DNA of 64,000 nt from Nitrospira sp. SG-bin2 (GCA_002083405.1 LVWT01000016.1:1-64000), one strand, 5' to 3'; positions 24,876 to 34,343 are shown, counted from the stretch's first letter. Notes: a model not told the origin generated them from the letters alone. Program-made: numbers and translations.

Positions 24876-25828
24876 TTCCCCAACACCTCGCGATACTTCT
24901 GTAACATTATTCTGACCGAGTCCACATCACGTGCAATCTGACGACTTAATGCATCGGCCCCGGAAAACTGCCTATCAAGCCGAACTCGATCGACAAACTC
25001 GACGGTCATATGATGCCCATAGAGATCAGGCACATCATCAAACAGATGCACTTCGAGCAGCCGCTCGCCCGCGCCAAACGTAGGCCTGGTGCCGATGTAT
25101 GCCACTGCATCGCAGCGCCGTTGGTTCCAAACCGCCACCGCTGCATACACCCCGTCCGCCGGGGCCACACGGTCAGGCGGCACAGCAAGATTCGCCGTTC
25201 GCCATCCCAATTCCTGCCCTCTCTGTGCGCCGGGAGCAACCACCCCGGTCATGGCATACTGCCGTCCAAGGAGAAGCGCCGCTTGAGCGACATCACCTGC
25301 TTGAATAAGTTGCCGGATCCTCGTTGAACTCACGACACCCCCGGATGCCGTTACCGGATCCATCGAATGCACAGCGAATCCATATCGGCTGCCCAGCGCC
25401 ACAAGATCGGCAATCTTTCCAGCGCGCTTGTGCCCGAATCCAAAATGTTGTCCGACATACAATTCTTTCAGACCGAGTCCTCGCGACAATACCTGGTCAG
25501 CAAAGGCTTCCGGCGAAAGCATGGCAAAGGTCTCACTGAATTCCAGAAATACCACTTCGTCGATTCCTGCTTCTTCAAAACGGCCAAGCTTCTCTTCCGG
25601 GCCGGTCAAAAACCGCAGATCGACGTGCGGTGCCAGAATCTTCACTGGATGTGGATCGAACGTCAGCGCCAGTGCTGTTCCTCCGGCCTTGCGCGCAGTC
25701 TGTGACACTGCCAGCAAGAGAGCGCGATGCCCGATATGATGTCCATCGAAATTTCCAATCGTCGCGACGGGATACGGACGAACGCCCTCGCCCACATATC
25801 CTCGGGTCACCTTCATGGACATATTCAA
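24872..25828 (-). CDS. ribF: Bifunctional riboflavin kinase / FAD synthetase
   Basis: This 318-residue enzyme phosphorylates riboflavin to FMN and adenylates FMN to FAD. The N-terminal adenylyltransferase shows ATIGNFDGHHIGHRALL and the STRIR motif (VVSSTRIRQLI). The C-terminal kinase shows QELGWRTANLAVPPD, then DGVYAAVAVW and GTRPTFG. It overlaps hemB by 4 bases upstream and tilS by 4 bases downstream, so hemB-ribF-tilS are probably one transcript with coupled translation. Confidence 0.96.
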   Translation of the reverse strand: MNMSMKVTRGYVGEGVRPYPVATIGNFDGHHIGHRALLLAVSQTARKAGGTALALTFDPHPVKILAPHVDLRFLTGPEEKLGRFEEAGIDEVVFLEFSETFAMLSPEAFADQVLSRGLGLKELYVGQHFGFGHKRAGKIADLVALGSRYGFAVHSMDPVTASGGVVSSTRIRQLIQAGDVAQAALLLGRQYAMTGVVAPGAQRGQELGWRTANLAVPPDRVAPADGVYAAVAVWNQRRCDAVAYIGTRPTFGAGERLLEVHLFDDVPDLYGHHMTVEFVDRVRLDRQFSGADALSRQIARDVDSVRIMLQKYREVLGK

Positions 25829-26796
25829 TGCAACAGCCGGACGGCGTCTTTGGCGAAATAGGAGAGAATAAGATCGGCGCCCGCCCGCTTGATCGCCAAG
25901 AGCGACTCCATGATTGCGCGCGATTCATCGAGCCAGCCGGCGCGTGCGGCAGCCTTGATCATGCTGTACTCGCCGCTCACCTGATACGCAGCAATCGGAA
26001 GGAGTGTTCGACTGCGCGCAGCCGCAATAATGTCCAAATAGGGCATGGCCGGTTTCACCATGACGATATCGGCTCCTTCCTCGATGTCGAGATCGATCTC
26101 ACGAAGCGCTTCACGTGCATTGGCCGGATCCATCTGATAGGACTGCCGGTCGCCAAATTGTGGACTCGAAAAGGCCGCATCACGAAACGGCGCATAGAAA
26201 CAGGAAGAGAATTTCGCCGCATAGGCCATGATCGGCACATCCGAGAACCCGGCCTGATCGAGCTCGTTTCTGATGGCCGCAACCCGGCCATCCATCATAT
26301 CGGACGGTGCCACCATGTCGGCCCCGGCAGCGGCATGGGTGCGGGCCATCGCTCTCAAACAAGCCAGCGTGTCGTCGTTGAGAATCTTGCCGTCTTTGAC
26401 GATGCCGCAATGTCCATGACTGGTGTACTCGTCGATACAGACATCGGTAATCACCATCAGGTTCGGCACCTGTGCTTTGACTGCTTTGATCGCCCGCTGC
26501 ACGATGCCGTTCGGGTCCAGGCCGGCGCTACCCCATTCATCCTTCTGCGCAGGAATCCCGAATAGGATGATCGCCGGAATACCCAACGCATGGATCTCGC
26601 CGGCTTCTTTGAGCAACAAATCGATCGACAGACGGAACTGTCCCGGCATCGAAGCGATTTCCTCGCGCCGGCCCTGCCCTTCGACGATGAACAGCGGCGC
26701 AATAAAGTCCGCAGGAGACAGCACGGTCTCCCGCACCATCCGCCTGAGCGATTCATGTTGCCGAAGCCGACGAAGCCGCTGGATTGGAAACGCCAT
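25825..26796 (-). CDS. hemB: Delta-aminolevulinic acid dehydratase (porphobilinogen synthase)
   Basis: This 323-residue enzyme condenses two 5-aminolevulinates to porphobilinogen. The two active-site lysines lie in IMAYAAKFSSCFYAPFRDA and IVMVKPAMPYLDI. The segment VCIDEYTSHGHCGI keeps two of the positions where Zn-type enzymes carry their three Cys; the middle position is Thr-Ser, so the metal dependence is uncertain. It belongs with hemA, hemC and cobA-hemD just upstream on the same strand. Length is standard. Confidence 0.96.
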   Translation of the reverse strand: MAFPIQRLRRLRQHESLRRMVRETVLSPADFIAPLFIVEGQGRREEIASMPGQFRLSIDLLLKEAGEIHALGIPAIILFGIPAQKDEWGSAGLDPNGIVQRAIKAVKAQVPNLMVITDVCIDEYTSHGHCGIVKDGKILNDDTLACLRAMARTHAAAGADMVAPSDMMDGRVAAIRNELDQAGFSDVPIMAYAAKFSSCFYAPFRDAAFSSPQFGDRQSYQMDPANAREALREIDLDIEEGADIVMVKPAMPYLDIIAAARSRTLLPIAAYQVSGEYSMIKAAARAGWLDESRAIMESLLAIKRAGADLILSYFAKDAVRLLH

Positions 26797-26802
26797 AGTG
26801 CC

Positions 26803-27198
26803 CTATTTCTTCCGGGGCAGATTCGTTAAGAATACGACAAGATCACGGACGGAAATCACCCCGACCAACTTACCGTCGCGCGTCACACCAAGGTGCCGCA
26901 GATGGGACTTGGCCATCAAATCATTCGCGTCGAGGAGTGTTTTGCTCTCCTCAATGGTCATAATGGGGGCGGACATGATTTGTTCCACCGTGGTCTTCGT
27001 TGCATCCGCTCCGGCGGCGACGACCCGGCGCATCATATCCGTGTCCGTCAAAATTCCGATAATTTCCCGTTCGTTGGTCACAAACAAACTACCGATCCCC
27101 CGATCGCGCATGATACGGGCGGCCGTCTGCGCATCGGTATCCCGCGCCACTGTGATGAACTTGTCTCGTGGAATCATGAATGACTTTACTGGAACCAT
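26803..27198 (-). CDS. Tandem CBS-domain protein
   Basis: This 131-residue protein consists of two CBS motifs and little else. The first covers about residues 6-60 (TVARDTDAQTAARIMRDRGI, IIGILTDTDMMRRVV) and the second 70-126 (APIMTIEESKTLLDANDLM, LVGVISVRDLVVFL). CBS pairs bind adenine nucleotides or act as sensory modules. It sits between cobA-hemD and hemB, six bases from hemB. A link to tetrapyrrole control is only suggested by position. Confidence 0.9.
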   Translation of the reverse strand: MVPVKSFMIPRDKFITVARDTDAQTAARIMRDRGIGSLFVTNEREIIGILTDTDMMRRVVAAGADATKTTVEQIMSAPIMTIEESKTLLDANDLMAKSHLRHLGVTRDGKLVGVISVRDLVVFLTNLPRKK

Positions 27199-27236
27199 GC
27201 CGTTACCTCCTTATAAATGTCCGATTACTCTCTGTT

Positions 27237-28805
27237 TTATGCCGTACCCGCCATAACCTGTTTCCGGCGTCCGCCATCATAATGGCAAACAATCGCGTCC
27301 ACCAACGCCGGGATCGTATTTTCTCCCGGCACAATCGAAACCGTCAAACCAAATTCTTCGGCAGTCCTGGCGGTGATGGGCCCGATGCACGCCACCAGAA
27401 CGGATCGCAAGAGCGGTCTCACCCGCTCCACACCCCCGAGCATCGTGACAAAATTGCGAACGGTCGACGAGCTCGTAAACGTCACAACATGAATCTGCCG
27501 ATCAGACAGCTGCCGGCACCACTCCTCTCTGTCCCCGCTCGGAGTGATGGTGCGATAGACGGTCACCACATCGACATGGGCGCCACGTGCCCGCAGTTCG
27601 TCCGGCAATACCTCACGCGCCACCTCTGTGCGTGGGATGAGTATGCGCGCCTGCTTCAGATCCTGCCCTCCTAAGGCCGCAAGCACTCCTTCGGCTTGAT
27701 AGTCGGCCGGCACGACATCCGCCCGGACCCCGAACTGTTCAAGCTCCTGAGCCGTACGAGGTCCGATACAGCAAACCTGCCGACCGGCCAGACACCGTGC
27801 ATCCAATCCCTTCGCGCGCAGGCGAGTCATGAACCGGTCTACGCCATTTACGCTGGTAAAGATGACCCACTGATAGCTGCCGACGGATTCGATCGCCCGA
27901 TCCACAGCAGTCCAATCTTCCGGTGGAACGATCCTGATGGTCGGTGCTTCAACAGGCTCCGCTCCATGGGCGTGCAGCAGATCGGCCAATTCCGCCGCCT
28001 GTTCCTTAGCCCGTGTCATCAAAACACGCTTGCCGAACAGCGGCCGCCGCTCGAACCAGTTCAATTGCTCCCTGAGTCGAACCACGTCGCCCACCACAAT
28101 CACCGTCGGCGGCTCCATCTTGGCTGCCTCGGCTTTCCCCACAATATCAGCGAGGGTCCCAACCACCGTCTGTTGTGCGGCTCTGGTTCCCCAGCGAATA
28201 ATCGCCGCCGGTGTGGCACTTGACCGCCCCTCAGCCGTTAAATTGGCGACGATCGCCGGCAAATTCTTCATACCCATGAGAAAGACCAAGGTGCCATGGC
28301 TCGTTGCAAGCCTCGGCCACTCTACCCCGGTTGATGGTTTGTCGGGATCTTCATGCCCGGTGACAAACGTGACCATGGAGGCCAACGTCCGATGGGTCAC
28401 GGGAATGCCGGCATACGCCGGCGCCGCAACGGCGGCGGTGACACCGGGGACGACCTCAAACTCAATGCCGGCCGATGCCAACACTTCCGCCTCTTCTCCT
28501 CCACGCCCAAATACGAAGGGATCCCCGCCCTTGAGCCGCACGACGGTTTTGCCCTCCTGCGCCCGCTCGATCAGCAACCGGTTGATTTCATCTTGCGCCG
28601 GATATTTTCCTTTGCCTCGCCGCCCGACATACAATCGCTCCGCATGATCGGGCACATGGGTCAGAATGGCGGGATTGGCGAGATAATCGAACAACACCAC
28701 ATCCGCCCGCTCAAGACATTCCTTCCCACGAAGAGTCAGAAGCTTGGGATCGCCGGGACCGGCACCGACCAAATAGACCTTGCCGTTCAAGTGTGTCGCC
28801 GTCAT
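27237..28805 (-). CDS. cobA-hemD: Uroporphyrinogen-III C-methyltransferase / uroporphyrinogen-III synthase fusion
   Basis: This 522-residue fusion has an N-terminal SAM uroporphyrinogen methyltransferase (VYLVGAGPGDPKLLTLRG, VVRLKGGDPFVFGRGGEE, VVPGVTAAVAAPAYAGIP) over roughly residues 1-250. A C-terminal HemD domain follows from about 262 (GKRVLMTRAKEQAAELADLL, VIFTSVNGVDRFM, VTFTSSSTVRNF). It makes uroporphyrinogen III and diverts part to precorrin-2 for siroheme or cobalamin. The ATG at 28805 shares its A with the hemC TGA (TGATG); a GTG one codon earlier is possible. The fused arrangement is known from other bacteria. Confidence 0.95.
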   Translation of the reverse strand: MTATHLNGKVYLVGAGPGDPKLLTLRGKECLERADVVLFDYLANPAILTHVPDHAERLYVGRRGKGKYPAQDEINRLLIERAQEGKTVVRLKGGDPFVFGRGGEEAEVLASAGIEFEVVPGVTAAVAAPAYAGIPVTHRTLASMVTFVTGHEDPDKPSTGVEWPRLATSHGTLVFLMGMKNLPAIVANLTAEGRSSATPAAIIRWGTRAAQQTVVGTLADIVGKAEAAKMEPPTVIVVGDVVRLREQLNWFERRPLFGKRVLMTRAKEQAAELADLLHAHGAEPVEAPTIRIVPPEDWTAVDRAIESVGSYQWVIFTSVNGVDRFMTRLRAKGLDARCLAGRQVCCIGPRTAQELEQFGVRADVVPADYQAEGVLAALGGQDLKQARILIPRTEVAREVLPDELRARGAHVDVVTVYRTITPSGDREEWCRQLSDRQIHVVTFTSSSTVRNFVTMLGGVERVRPLLRSVLVACIGPITARTAEEFGLTVSIVPGENTIPALVDAIVCHYDGGRRKQVMAGTA

Positions 28806-29758
28806 CACACCGTTCCGTAAATATCACGAAGGATCTTGTCGCCGCCTCGTGCCAGCAGCCGTTCAGCCAGCTGGACACCCAGCGTGTGAGCATCTTGGCT
28901 CTTTCCTTGGATTCGATCACGAATAATTGTTTTGCCGTCAATGCCGGCCACAAGCCCATCCAGTATCACCTGTCCATCGGACAGCGTGGCATAGGCGGCG
29001 ATCGGCACTTGGCAGCCTCCCTCCAAGCGCGCTAAGAATGCCCGTTCCGCCATGACGGCCGTCGCGGTGACGTGATCGTTCAGACGCTCTAACACGGAGC
29101 GCACGAACTGATCGCTGCTGCGCCCCTCAATACCCAAGGCGCCTTGTCCGATGGCCGGCAAGCTGACGACCGGGTCAAGATACTCGGTAATCTCCTGCGC
29201 CCAGGCCAATCGGTGCAAACCGGCGGCAGCCAATACGATCGCGTCGAACTGCCCTTCCTTGAGTTTTCTCAGTCTCGTATCCAGATTTCCTCGCAGCATC
29301 TCAATCCGGAGATCGGGCCGGGCGTTCAGAAGCTGCGCCTGCCGGCGAAGACTTGCCGTGCCGATCGTCGCCCCTTGTGGAAGATCCTTGAATGGACGTC
29401 CGTCACGGCTGATCAGCGCATCGCGCGCATCCTCGCGGACTGGCACACAAAGGATATCCAGCCCCTCAGGCAACTGCGCTGGCACATCTTTCATGCTGTG
29501 GACGGCCAAATCGATCTCGCCGGCAAGCAAGGCTTCTTCGATTTCCTTAACGAAGAGGCCTTTCCCTCCGATCTTAGCCAACGGCACATCGACAATCTTG
29601 TCGCCGGACGTCTGAATCTTCCGAAGCGTCACGCACACATCAGGCGCAACCGCATGAATGCGCGACTGAAACCATTCGCTTTGCTGCAGCGCCAGTTTGC
29701 TCCCCCTCGTCCCCAACGTCAGGTTCGAGCGTCGACCAGTGGGTATAGACACGAGCAC
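28805..29758 (-). CDS. hemC: Porphobilinogen deaminase (hydroxymethylbilane synthase)
   Basis: This 317-residue enzyme polymerises four porphobilinogens to hydroxymethylbilane. It shows LTLGTRGSKLALQQSEW, VHSMKDVPAQLPEGL, TASLRRQAQLL and RGNLDTRLRKL. The dipyrromethane cofactor Cys is in LEGGCQVPIAAYA. It lies 29 bases after hemA and overlaps cobA-hemD by one base. Together they give the hemA-hemC-hemD order typical of these clusters. Confidence 0.97.
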   Translation of the reverse strand: MLVSIPTGRRSNLTLGTRGSKLALQQSEWFQSRIHAVAPDVCVTLRKIQTSGDKIVDVPLAKIGGKGLFVKEIEEALLAGEIDLAVHSMKDVPAQLPEGLDILCVPVREDARDALISRDGRPFKDLPQGATIGTASLRRQAQLLNARPDLRIEMLRGNLDTRLRKLKEGQFDAIVLAAAGLHRLAWAQEITEYLDPVVSLPAIGQGALGIEGRSSDQFVRSVLERLNDHVTATAVMAERAFLARLEGGCQVPIAAYATLSDGQVILDGLVAGIDGKTIIRDRIQGKSQDAHTLGVQLAERLLARGGDKILRDIYGTV

Positions 29759-29787
29759 AACCTCCTCGCTCTTGCGCTGATTGCGAA

Positions 29788-31173
29788 TCAGCCCGCCCGC
29801 TTGCGAACCGACGCCGCCGGTTCCTCATGTGCGGATTCAACAGGATCAGGGGAGAGATACCGCAATCGGCTCTCACGATCTTCCTCTTCTGAACTTTGTG
29901 TCGAGGACTGGTCCAGATGGAAAAACCGGCGCGCCGCTTCGACAAAGGCCGGGCCATTCGATGAATTGACTTCGGCCTTGAGTGTCACCATCGTGCGATG
30001 GATCAATTTATTCACGATCGAGGACGCCATCCCTTCGACTAGTTCCCGATCCTGCTGAGAGAGATGAGCAAGGCGGCTCATCACTTTTTCGACTTCCGCC
30101 TGTTTAATTGCATCGACCCGGCTACGGAGAGCCACGATCGTGGGAGTCACCTCCAGAGCTTTCATCCACTCAAGCGTAGCGCCGACTTCCTCCACAACCA
30201 TCCGCTCAGCCTTATCCGCTTCCTGCAACCGCTCCGCACGATTTTGCTCGACCCGTTGCTTCAGATCGTCGATATCGAACAAGAACGCATTATCGACGTG
30301 CCGAACAGCCGGATCGATGTTCCGCGGGACGGAGATATCGATCAAAAACATGGGGCGATTCCCACGCTTATCCACCGCCCGCTGCACATCCTCTGCGCCG
30401 ATCAAATAGTGCGCGGCGCCGGTAGAGACCAGCACGATGTCCGCCGCCGCCATCTCGTCCTTGAATTGGTCGAACGGAACCGGCGTCCCACCGAACTTCT
30501 CCGCCAGATCGATCGCATGCTGCGGCGTCCTTGTGGTAATCCGCACCTGGTGGACACCCTGCGCGATCAAGTGCCGCGCCGCCAGTTTGGCCATTTCTCC
30601 GGCACCGACCAGCAACACGGTTTTCTCGTCGAGATTCGAGAAGATCTTCTTGGCCAACTCGACCGCCGCATAGCTGACCGAGACCGCCATCTCGGAAATT
30701 TTCGTCTCGGTCCGCACCCGTTTGGCGACCGAAATGGCCTTCTTGACGACTTTGTTCATGATGACGCCGGTCGTCTTATGCGCCAGGGCAACTTCGAACG
30801 CATTCTTGAGCTGCCCCAGGATCTGGGACTCGCCGATGATCATCGAATCCAGGCTTGCCGCGACCCTGAACAGGTGGGCGATAGCCCGATCCCCGGTATG
30901 CCAGTACAGATGCGGCGTCAATTGCTCGGATGACAACGACAAATGCGTATCGGCAAGAAATTCTTGGATGCGGGCGTAGCCCTCCTCGACGTCCTCCACG
31001 ACCGAATAGACTTCGACTCGATTGCAGGTTGACAGCAGCACACCTTCCTTCACTCCGCGATAGGAACAGAGCCGGCCTAGCGCCTCGCCCAAGCGGCTTT
31101 CAGGCACGGCCAGTTTCTCACGAACCTCAACCGGCGCCGTCTTATGGCTCAGCCCTACCACGATCACATGCAT
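29788..31173 (-). CDS. hemA: Glutamyl-tRNA reductase
   Basis: This 461-residue enzyme reduces glutamyl-tRNA to glutamate-1-semialdehyde, the entry step of the C5 tetrapyrrole pathway. The catalytic Cys is C50 in LLSTCNRVEVY. SHKTAPVEVREKL near residue 9, ESQILGQLKNAFE, and the NADPH-binding VLLVGAGEMAKLAARHL follow. A charged C-terminal tail of about 40 residues goes beyond the dimerisation helix. It starts one base after ccsB ends, so ccsB-hemA-hemC form an operon. Confidence 0.97.
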   Translation of the reverse strand: MHVIVVGLSHKTAPVEVREKLAVPESRLGEALGRLCSYRGVKEGVLLSTCNRVEVYSVVEDVEEGYARIQEFLADTHLSLSSEQLTPHLYWHTGDRAIAHLFRVAASLDSMIIGESQILGQLKNAFEVALAHKTTGVIMNKVVKKAISVAKRVRTETKISEMAVSVSYAAVELAKKIFSNLDEKTVLLVGAGEMAKLAARHLIAQGVHQVRITTRTPQHAIDLAEKFGGTPVPFDQFKDEMAAADIVLVSTGAAHYLIGAEDVQRAVDKRGNRPMFLIDISVPRNIDPAVRHVDNAFLFDIDDLKQRVEQNRAERLQEADKAERMVVEEVGATLEWMKALEVTPTIVALRSRVDAIKQAEVEKVMSRLAHLSQQDRELVEGMASSIVNKLIHRTMVTLKAEVNSSNGPAFVEAARRFFHLDQSSTQSSEEEDRESRLRYLSPDPVESAHEEPAASVRKRAG

Positions 31174-31174
31174 G

Positions 31175-31978
31175 CTACGACAGGGCTCCGTGGCTCTTAA
31201 GCACGACTCCCACCAATGTCAGGATCACGCAGGCAAACCCGACCACCGTCAAATAGGCGGCGCGCTTCGCCCGCCACCCCACCGTCAACCGCCCCAACAA
31301 GACGAAAAAATAAAACAGCCAGGTTATCAGGGCCCCGGTCTGTTCCGGATTCCAATTCACATACGATCCGCGATCGAACTCGGCCGAGATCGCCCCGGTC
31401 ACGATTCCCAGAGTCAACAATGGGAAGCCCAGGATGATCGATTGCTGATTGAGATGGTCGAGAAAATCGAGTGCCGGCAGCTTGCTATAGAGCACATTGA
31501 ATCGTTTAGACTTGAGCAGGCGGTCTTGAATCAGGTACATCACACCGGCCACGAACGCGACGGTGAATCCCACGGTTCCCAGCATGCTGAGCGTGACATG
31601 GACCCAGAGGGTCTTGAATACGGGCTTGAGCGTGGGTACTGTCTCGGGAAGCGCTGCTGCCGATACCAGCGAGACCAGCGCAAGCGGAACCATGAAAGAG
31701 CCGAGTACATGAATCCGATGGCGAAACTCGACGACCAGAAACACGAGAATCATCATCCATGAAAAAAAGGAAAGCGCCTCGTAGAAACTAGGTGTGGCTG
31801 GCGATGACGCTGTCGCCATTCTGGCCACCAGGGCAATCGTGTGAAATACGAATCCTGCGGCCGTCACCCACAATGAGACTTTCGATAACGCATCGGAACG
31901 CCGCAGCAAATAAGTGAGAAACGACACCGTGGCCACGAAATACAACGCCATGGTGATCATAAAACAGACCGAAGCCAT
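31175..31978 (-). CDS. ccsB: Cytochrome c biogenesis CcsA/HemX-type membrane protein
   Basis: This 267-residue protein has about eight transmembrane helices and the CcsA/HemX pattern: conserved Tyr-rich segment SFYEALSFFSWMMILVFLVV, then LWVHVTLSMLGTVGFTVAFV, and a His in an outward loop (WVHV). Such proteins handle heme for cytochrome c assembly (system II) or, as HemX, modulate HemA levels. Its position directly before hemA fits the HemX arrangement, while its length fits either. No CcsB/ResB partner is present in the window, so the symbol is provisional. Confidence 0.8.
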   Translation of the reverse strand: MASVCFMITMALYFVATVSFLTYLLRRSDALSKVSLWVTAAGFVFHTIALVARMATASSPATPSFYEALSFFSWMMILVFLVVEFRHRIHVLGSFMVPLALVSLVSAAALPETVPTLKPVFKTLWVHVTLSMLGTVGFTVAFVAGVMYLIQDRLLKSKRFNVLYSKLPALDFLDHLNQQSIILGFPLLTLGIVTGAISAEFDRGSYVNWNPEQTGALITWLFYFFVLLGRLTVGWRAKRAAYLTVVGFACVILTLVGVVLKSHGALS

Positions 31979-32083
31979 CAGGTCTACCCTTGTTCAATGC
32001 CGCGCACAAACGGTGTCCTTCGAGATAAGCGTGAAATTATATCGATGCAGCAAGAACGGAGTCAACAAAGGGCCTGCGCTGAT

Positions 32084-32860
32084 ATGACTGCTGACGATCC
32101 ACAACCGAAGCCCGGCATTCTCTTTCTGGTCGCAGTGCCTATCGGAAATGTCGACGATCTGACAGTCCGTGCCATCCGAATCCTGCGCGAGGCCGATTTG
32201 ATTGCCTCGGAAGATCCGGGGAAAACACGGCAACTGCTCTCCCATCATGGCATCGATGCAACGCTGACAAGTTACGGCCCCACGAACATCAAAGAAAAAG
32301 CGGACATCCTGCTCGATCGATTGCACCGAGGCGCCCAGATCGCGTTAGTGTCGGATTGCGGATCTCCGGTCATCGCCGACCCTGGCGCACTCCTTGTGAC
32401 ATTGGCCCACGCGCACGGCATTCAGGTGATCTCAATCCCCGGCCCCTCTGCCCTGACTGCGGCCGTCGCTTTGGCAGGACTCCCCTGCGAACGCTTTGTG
32501 TTTCTGGGACAACTACCGGAGACACGAGCGGGAATACGACGCTGTCTCTCCACTCATTCAATCGGCACAATCGACGCCGTTGCCTTCTGCAACGGCACGT
32601 CGCTTGAACTTGCACTGGACATAGTTGCCGATGTGGCGCCGCAATGTACTATCGTGCTCGCCTGCGATCTCACAAAACCGAATGAACGGATTATGCATGG
32701 AACAGTCTTTCAAATCCGACGAGACTTGAAGAATCTTCCAACACCCGAAGACATTACGCTGATTCTGACAGGAAAAAGAAAGCGGATCGAGTGGACTGGA
32801 AGGAACAAGAGTGCAACGCCCGCTCAGTCACTATCCTCACGGCGGATCAGCACTCGATAG
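32084..32860 (+). CDS. rsmI: RsmI-like 16S rRNA 2'-O-methyltransferase (tetrapyrrole methylase fold)
   Basis: This 258-residue protein resembles RsmI, which methylates the 2'-O of C1402 in 16S rRNA. It shows LFLVAVPIGNVDDLTVRAIR, ALVSDCGSPVIADPG and a SIPGPSALTAAVALAGLP stretch. The usual EDTR segment reads EDPGKTRQLL, and the FYESPHR block is replaced by FCNGTSLEL, so it is a divergent member. I chose ATG 32084 with an AAAGGG site; ATG 32045 is possible. The 3' end overlaps the convergent tusA-like gene by 37 bases. It is divergent from ccsB. Confidence 0.8.
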   Translation: MTADDPQPKPGILFLVAVPIGNVDDLTVRAIRILREADLIASEDPGKTRQLLSHHGIDATLTSYGPTNIKEKADILLDRLHRGAQIALVSDCGSPVIADPGALLVTLAHAHGIQVISIPGPSALTAAVALAGLPCERFVFLGQLPETRAGIRRCLSTHSIGTIDAVAFCNGTSLELALDIVADVAPQCTIVLACDLTKPNERIMHGTVFQIRRDLKNLPTPEDITLILTGKRKRIEWTGRNKSATPAQSLSSRRISTR

Positions 32861-33090
32861 GTCTGATCGATTCGTTCCTGCGCAAGCACCGTATGCCCTT
32901 CGTTTTCGACGCTACGAGGAACATTCCGGATCGGATCGCCGTCATCCAGCAAAACGGAAAGCACCTGCCCCTCCCGCATCGTTTCAAGTTTGAGCTTCGT
33001 CTTGACGAAGTTGTAGGGACAGATCACTCCGCGAAGGTCGAGTTCGGCATCGGACTGCTGAGTCATCGATTGATCTTGTTTCTCATCCAT
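32824..33090 (-). CDS. TusA-family sulfurtransferase-like protein
   Basis: This 88-residue protein has the TusA/SirA fold signature: ELDLRGVICPYNFVKTKLKL with Cys24-Pro25, then a GQVLSVLLDDGDPIRNVPRSV strand-helix run and a YRVLIRR end. TusA-like proteins relay persulfide sulfur through the CP-motif cysteine. The motif CPYNFVKTK is typical of the subgroup found outside classical tRNA thiolation operons. It is convergent with rsmI, overlapping by 37 bases. Partner proteins are not nearby. Confidence 0.88.
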   Translation of the reverse strand: MDEKQDQSMTQQSDAELDLRGVICPYNFVKTKLKLETMREGQVLSVLLDDGDPIRNVPRSVENEGHTVLAQERIDQTYRVLIRREDSD

Positions 33091-33200
33091 CGCGGCGCCT
33101 CACCTCATTGATACCACACGCCACATTACTTGCCGGCCTGTGAAGAAAAACCACACCAGGCAAGAATTCGACACACCTGCCAGACCTATCGCGAAACAAA

Positions 33201-33223
33201 AGGGGCAGCCCGAAGCTGCCCCT
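33201..33223 (-). terminator. Rho-independent terminator after the 33262-34026 gene
   Basis: The perfect 9-base stem aggggcagc / gctgcccct with loop ccgaa lies 38 bases after the stop of the minus-strand gene. On that strand it is followed by tttgtttcg, a short T-rich tract. It could also stop readthrough from the other side weakly. Confidence 0.75.
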
Positions 33224-33261
33224 TCCGCTTAGTATTCTAAATCAAAACACAATTGAGAATT

Positions 33262-34026
33262 CTACTGCAGCCCCTTCACAAGATTGGGCTTCGACAAATC
33301 TGTTCCGTAGTCAGACTTGGTCTGTGTCTGCTGATAGCCCCATCCCGGCTGAGGTTCGCAATTCCAGCAAGGAGCGGATCCTGTAAATTCGCCGATGGTC
33401 GTATCGATGGTGCCCCCGATTTTCCCCGGCAACACAGAGCCGGCGACACCTCCGGTAACCCCTCCGCCAGTGACGGCCAAAGCGCGGTCATTGAGCGGAT
33501 CAGGACGTTGACCGAGTCCTCCGAAACCTTTTCGCGTGGCCACAACATTCGTCACGGAGACTTCCAACACGATCTTTCGACCAACTCCGTATGGCTGATC
33601 CTTGGTCGTCTCTTCCACCACCTGCACCGTGACTTCGTCCCCTACGTTGAGCTCTCGAATCACCTGCATATTCGACCGATCGGACAGGCTCAAGGGAATG
33701 ATCGTCCGGGCACCGTACCCGGCCTTGCCTTCCTGACCTTCGTCTTGCATGCGGCCTGCGCCCCCCGTTTCGATCATCAGTTTGCGTTGAGGTAAATCGA
33801 GCGCGAAAATGCGTCCCATCACCGTCTCAGGTTGAGATAACCGATCGAGAAACGTATTGCTATCGAACGCCTGAACGCGGTTTGCGCTTCCCGAGACATC
33901 GCCGACACCGGTGCCGACGCCCAGCGATGACCCTCCTGATGACTGCTGCAGACGCTCTTGTGCCGTTGCAACACCCACAGAGCCGACCAAACAAATCGTG
34001 GCTCCCAGTGCCAACACCTTACGCAT
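33262..34026 (-). CDS. Secreted protein of unknown function
   Basis: This 254-residue protein starts at ATG 34026 behind a strong AAGGAGG site; the frame extends 34 codons further without a comparable site. Residues 1-23 are a signal peptide (VLALGATICLVGSVGVATA). The middle reads like a beta-rich fold: VMGRIFALDLPQRKLMIETG, then VIRELNVGDEVTVQVVEE. A Gly-rich linker (VTGGGVTGGVAGSVLPG) leads to a C-terminal region with two cysteines (CWNCEPQPGWG). I do not recognise a family. It is a single-gene unit with its own terminator. Confidence 0.75.
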   Translation of the reverse strand: MRKVLALGATICLVGSVGVATAQERLQQSSGGSSLGVGTGVGDVSGSANRVQAFDSNTFLDRLSQPETVMGRIFALDLPQRKLMIETGGAGRMQDEGQEGKAGYGARTIIPLSLSDRSNMQVIRELNVGDEVTVQVVEETTKDQPYGVGRKIVLEVSVTNVVATRKGFGGLGQRPDPLNDRALAVTGGGVTGGVAGSVLPGKIGGTIDTTIGEFTGSAPCWNCEPQPGWGYQQTQTKSDYGTDLSKPNLVKGLQ

Positions 34027-34224
34027 GGACTGCCTCCTTATAATAGGTAAGAAACGATGGTGTACTGCCAAAAATCGCGTTGAAACAATCACCCTCATGG
34101 GACGAATATACAGATAACCCGACGGCAAACACGTTCATTTCCATAAAATCTGACAAGAAATTAGGCCAACCACACGACCCTGTCAAGAGGGTCCTCATTG
34201 CTCCAGTCTTATCCACTCCTCGTT

Positions 34225-34311
34225 TGGTGCCCAGAGGGAGGGTCGAACTCCCACTCTCTTGCGAGAACCGGATTTTGAGTCCGGCGCGTCTGCCAGTTCC
34301 GCCATCCGGGC
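34225..34311 (-). tRNA. tRNA-Leu (anticodon CAA)
   Basis: On the minus strand an 87-base cloverleaf starts GCCCGGA and ends TCTGGGC-A-CCA, with the CCA encoded. The anticodon arm is CCGGA-CTCAAAA-TCCGG, giving anticodon CAA. A long variable arm (GTTCTCGCAAGAGAGT region) marks a class II tRNA, as expected for Leu. The T arm is GGGAG-TTCGACC-CTCCC. One G-T pair occurs in the acceptor stem. Confidence 0.95.
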
Positions 34312-34343
34312 ATAGCCTCAAACGTACCTTCACACAGGGTGCT

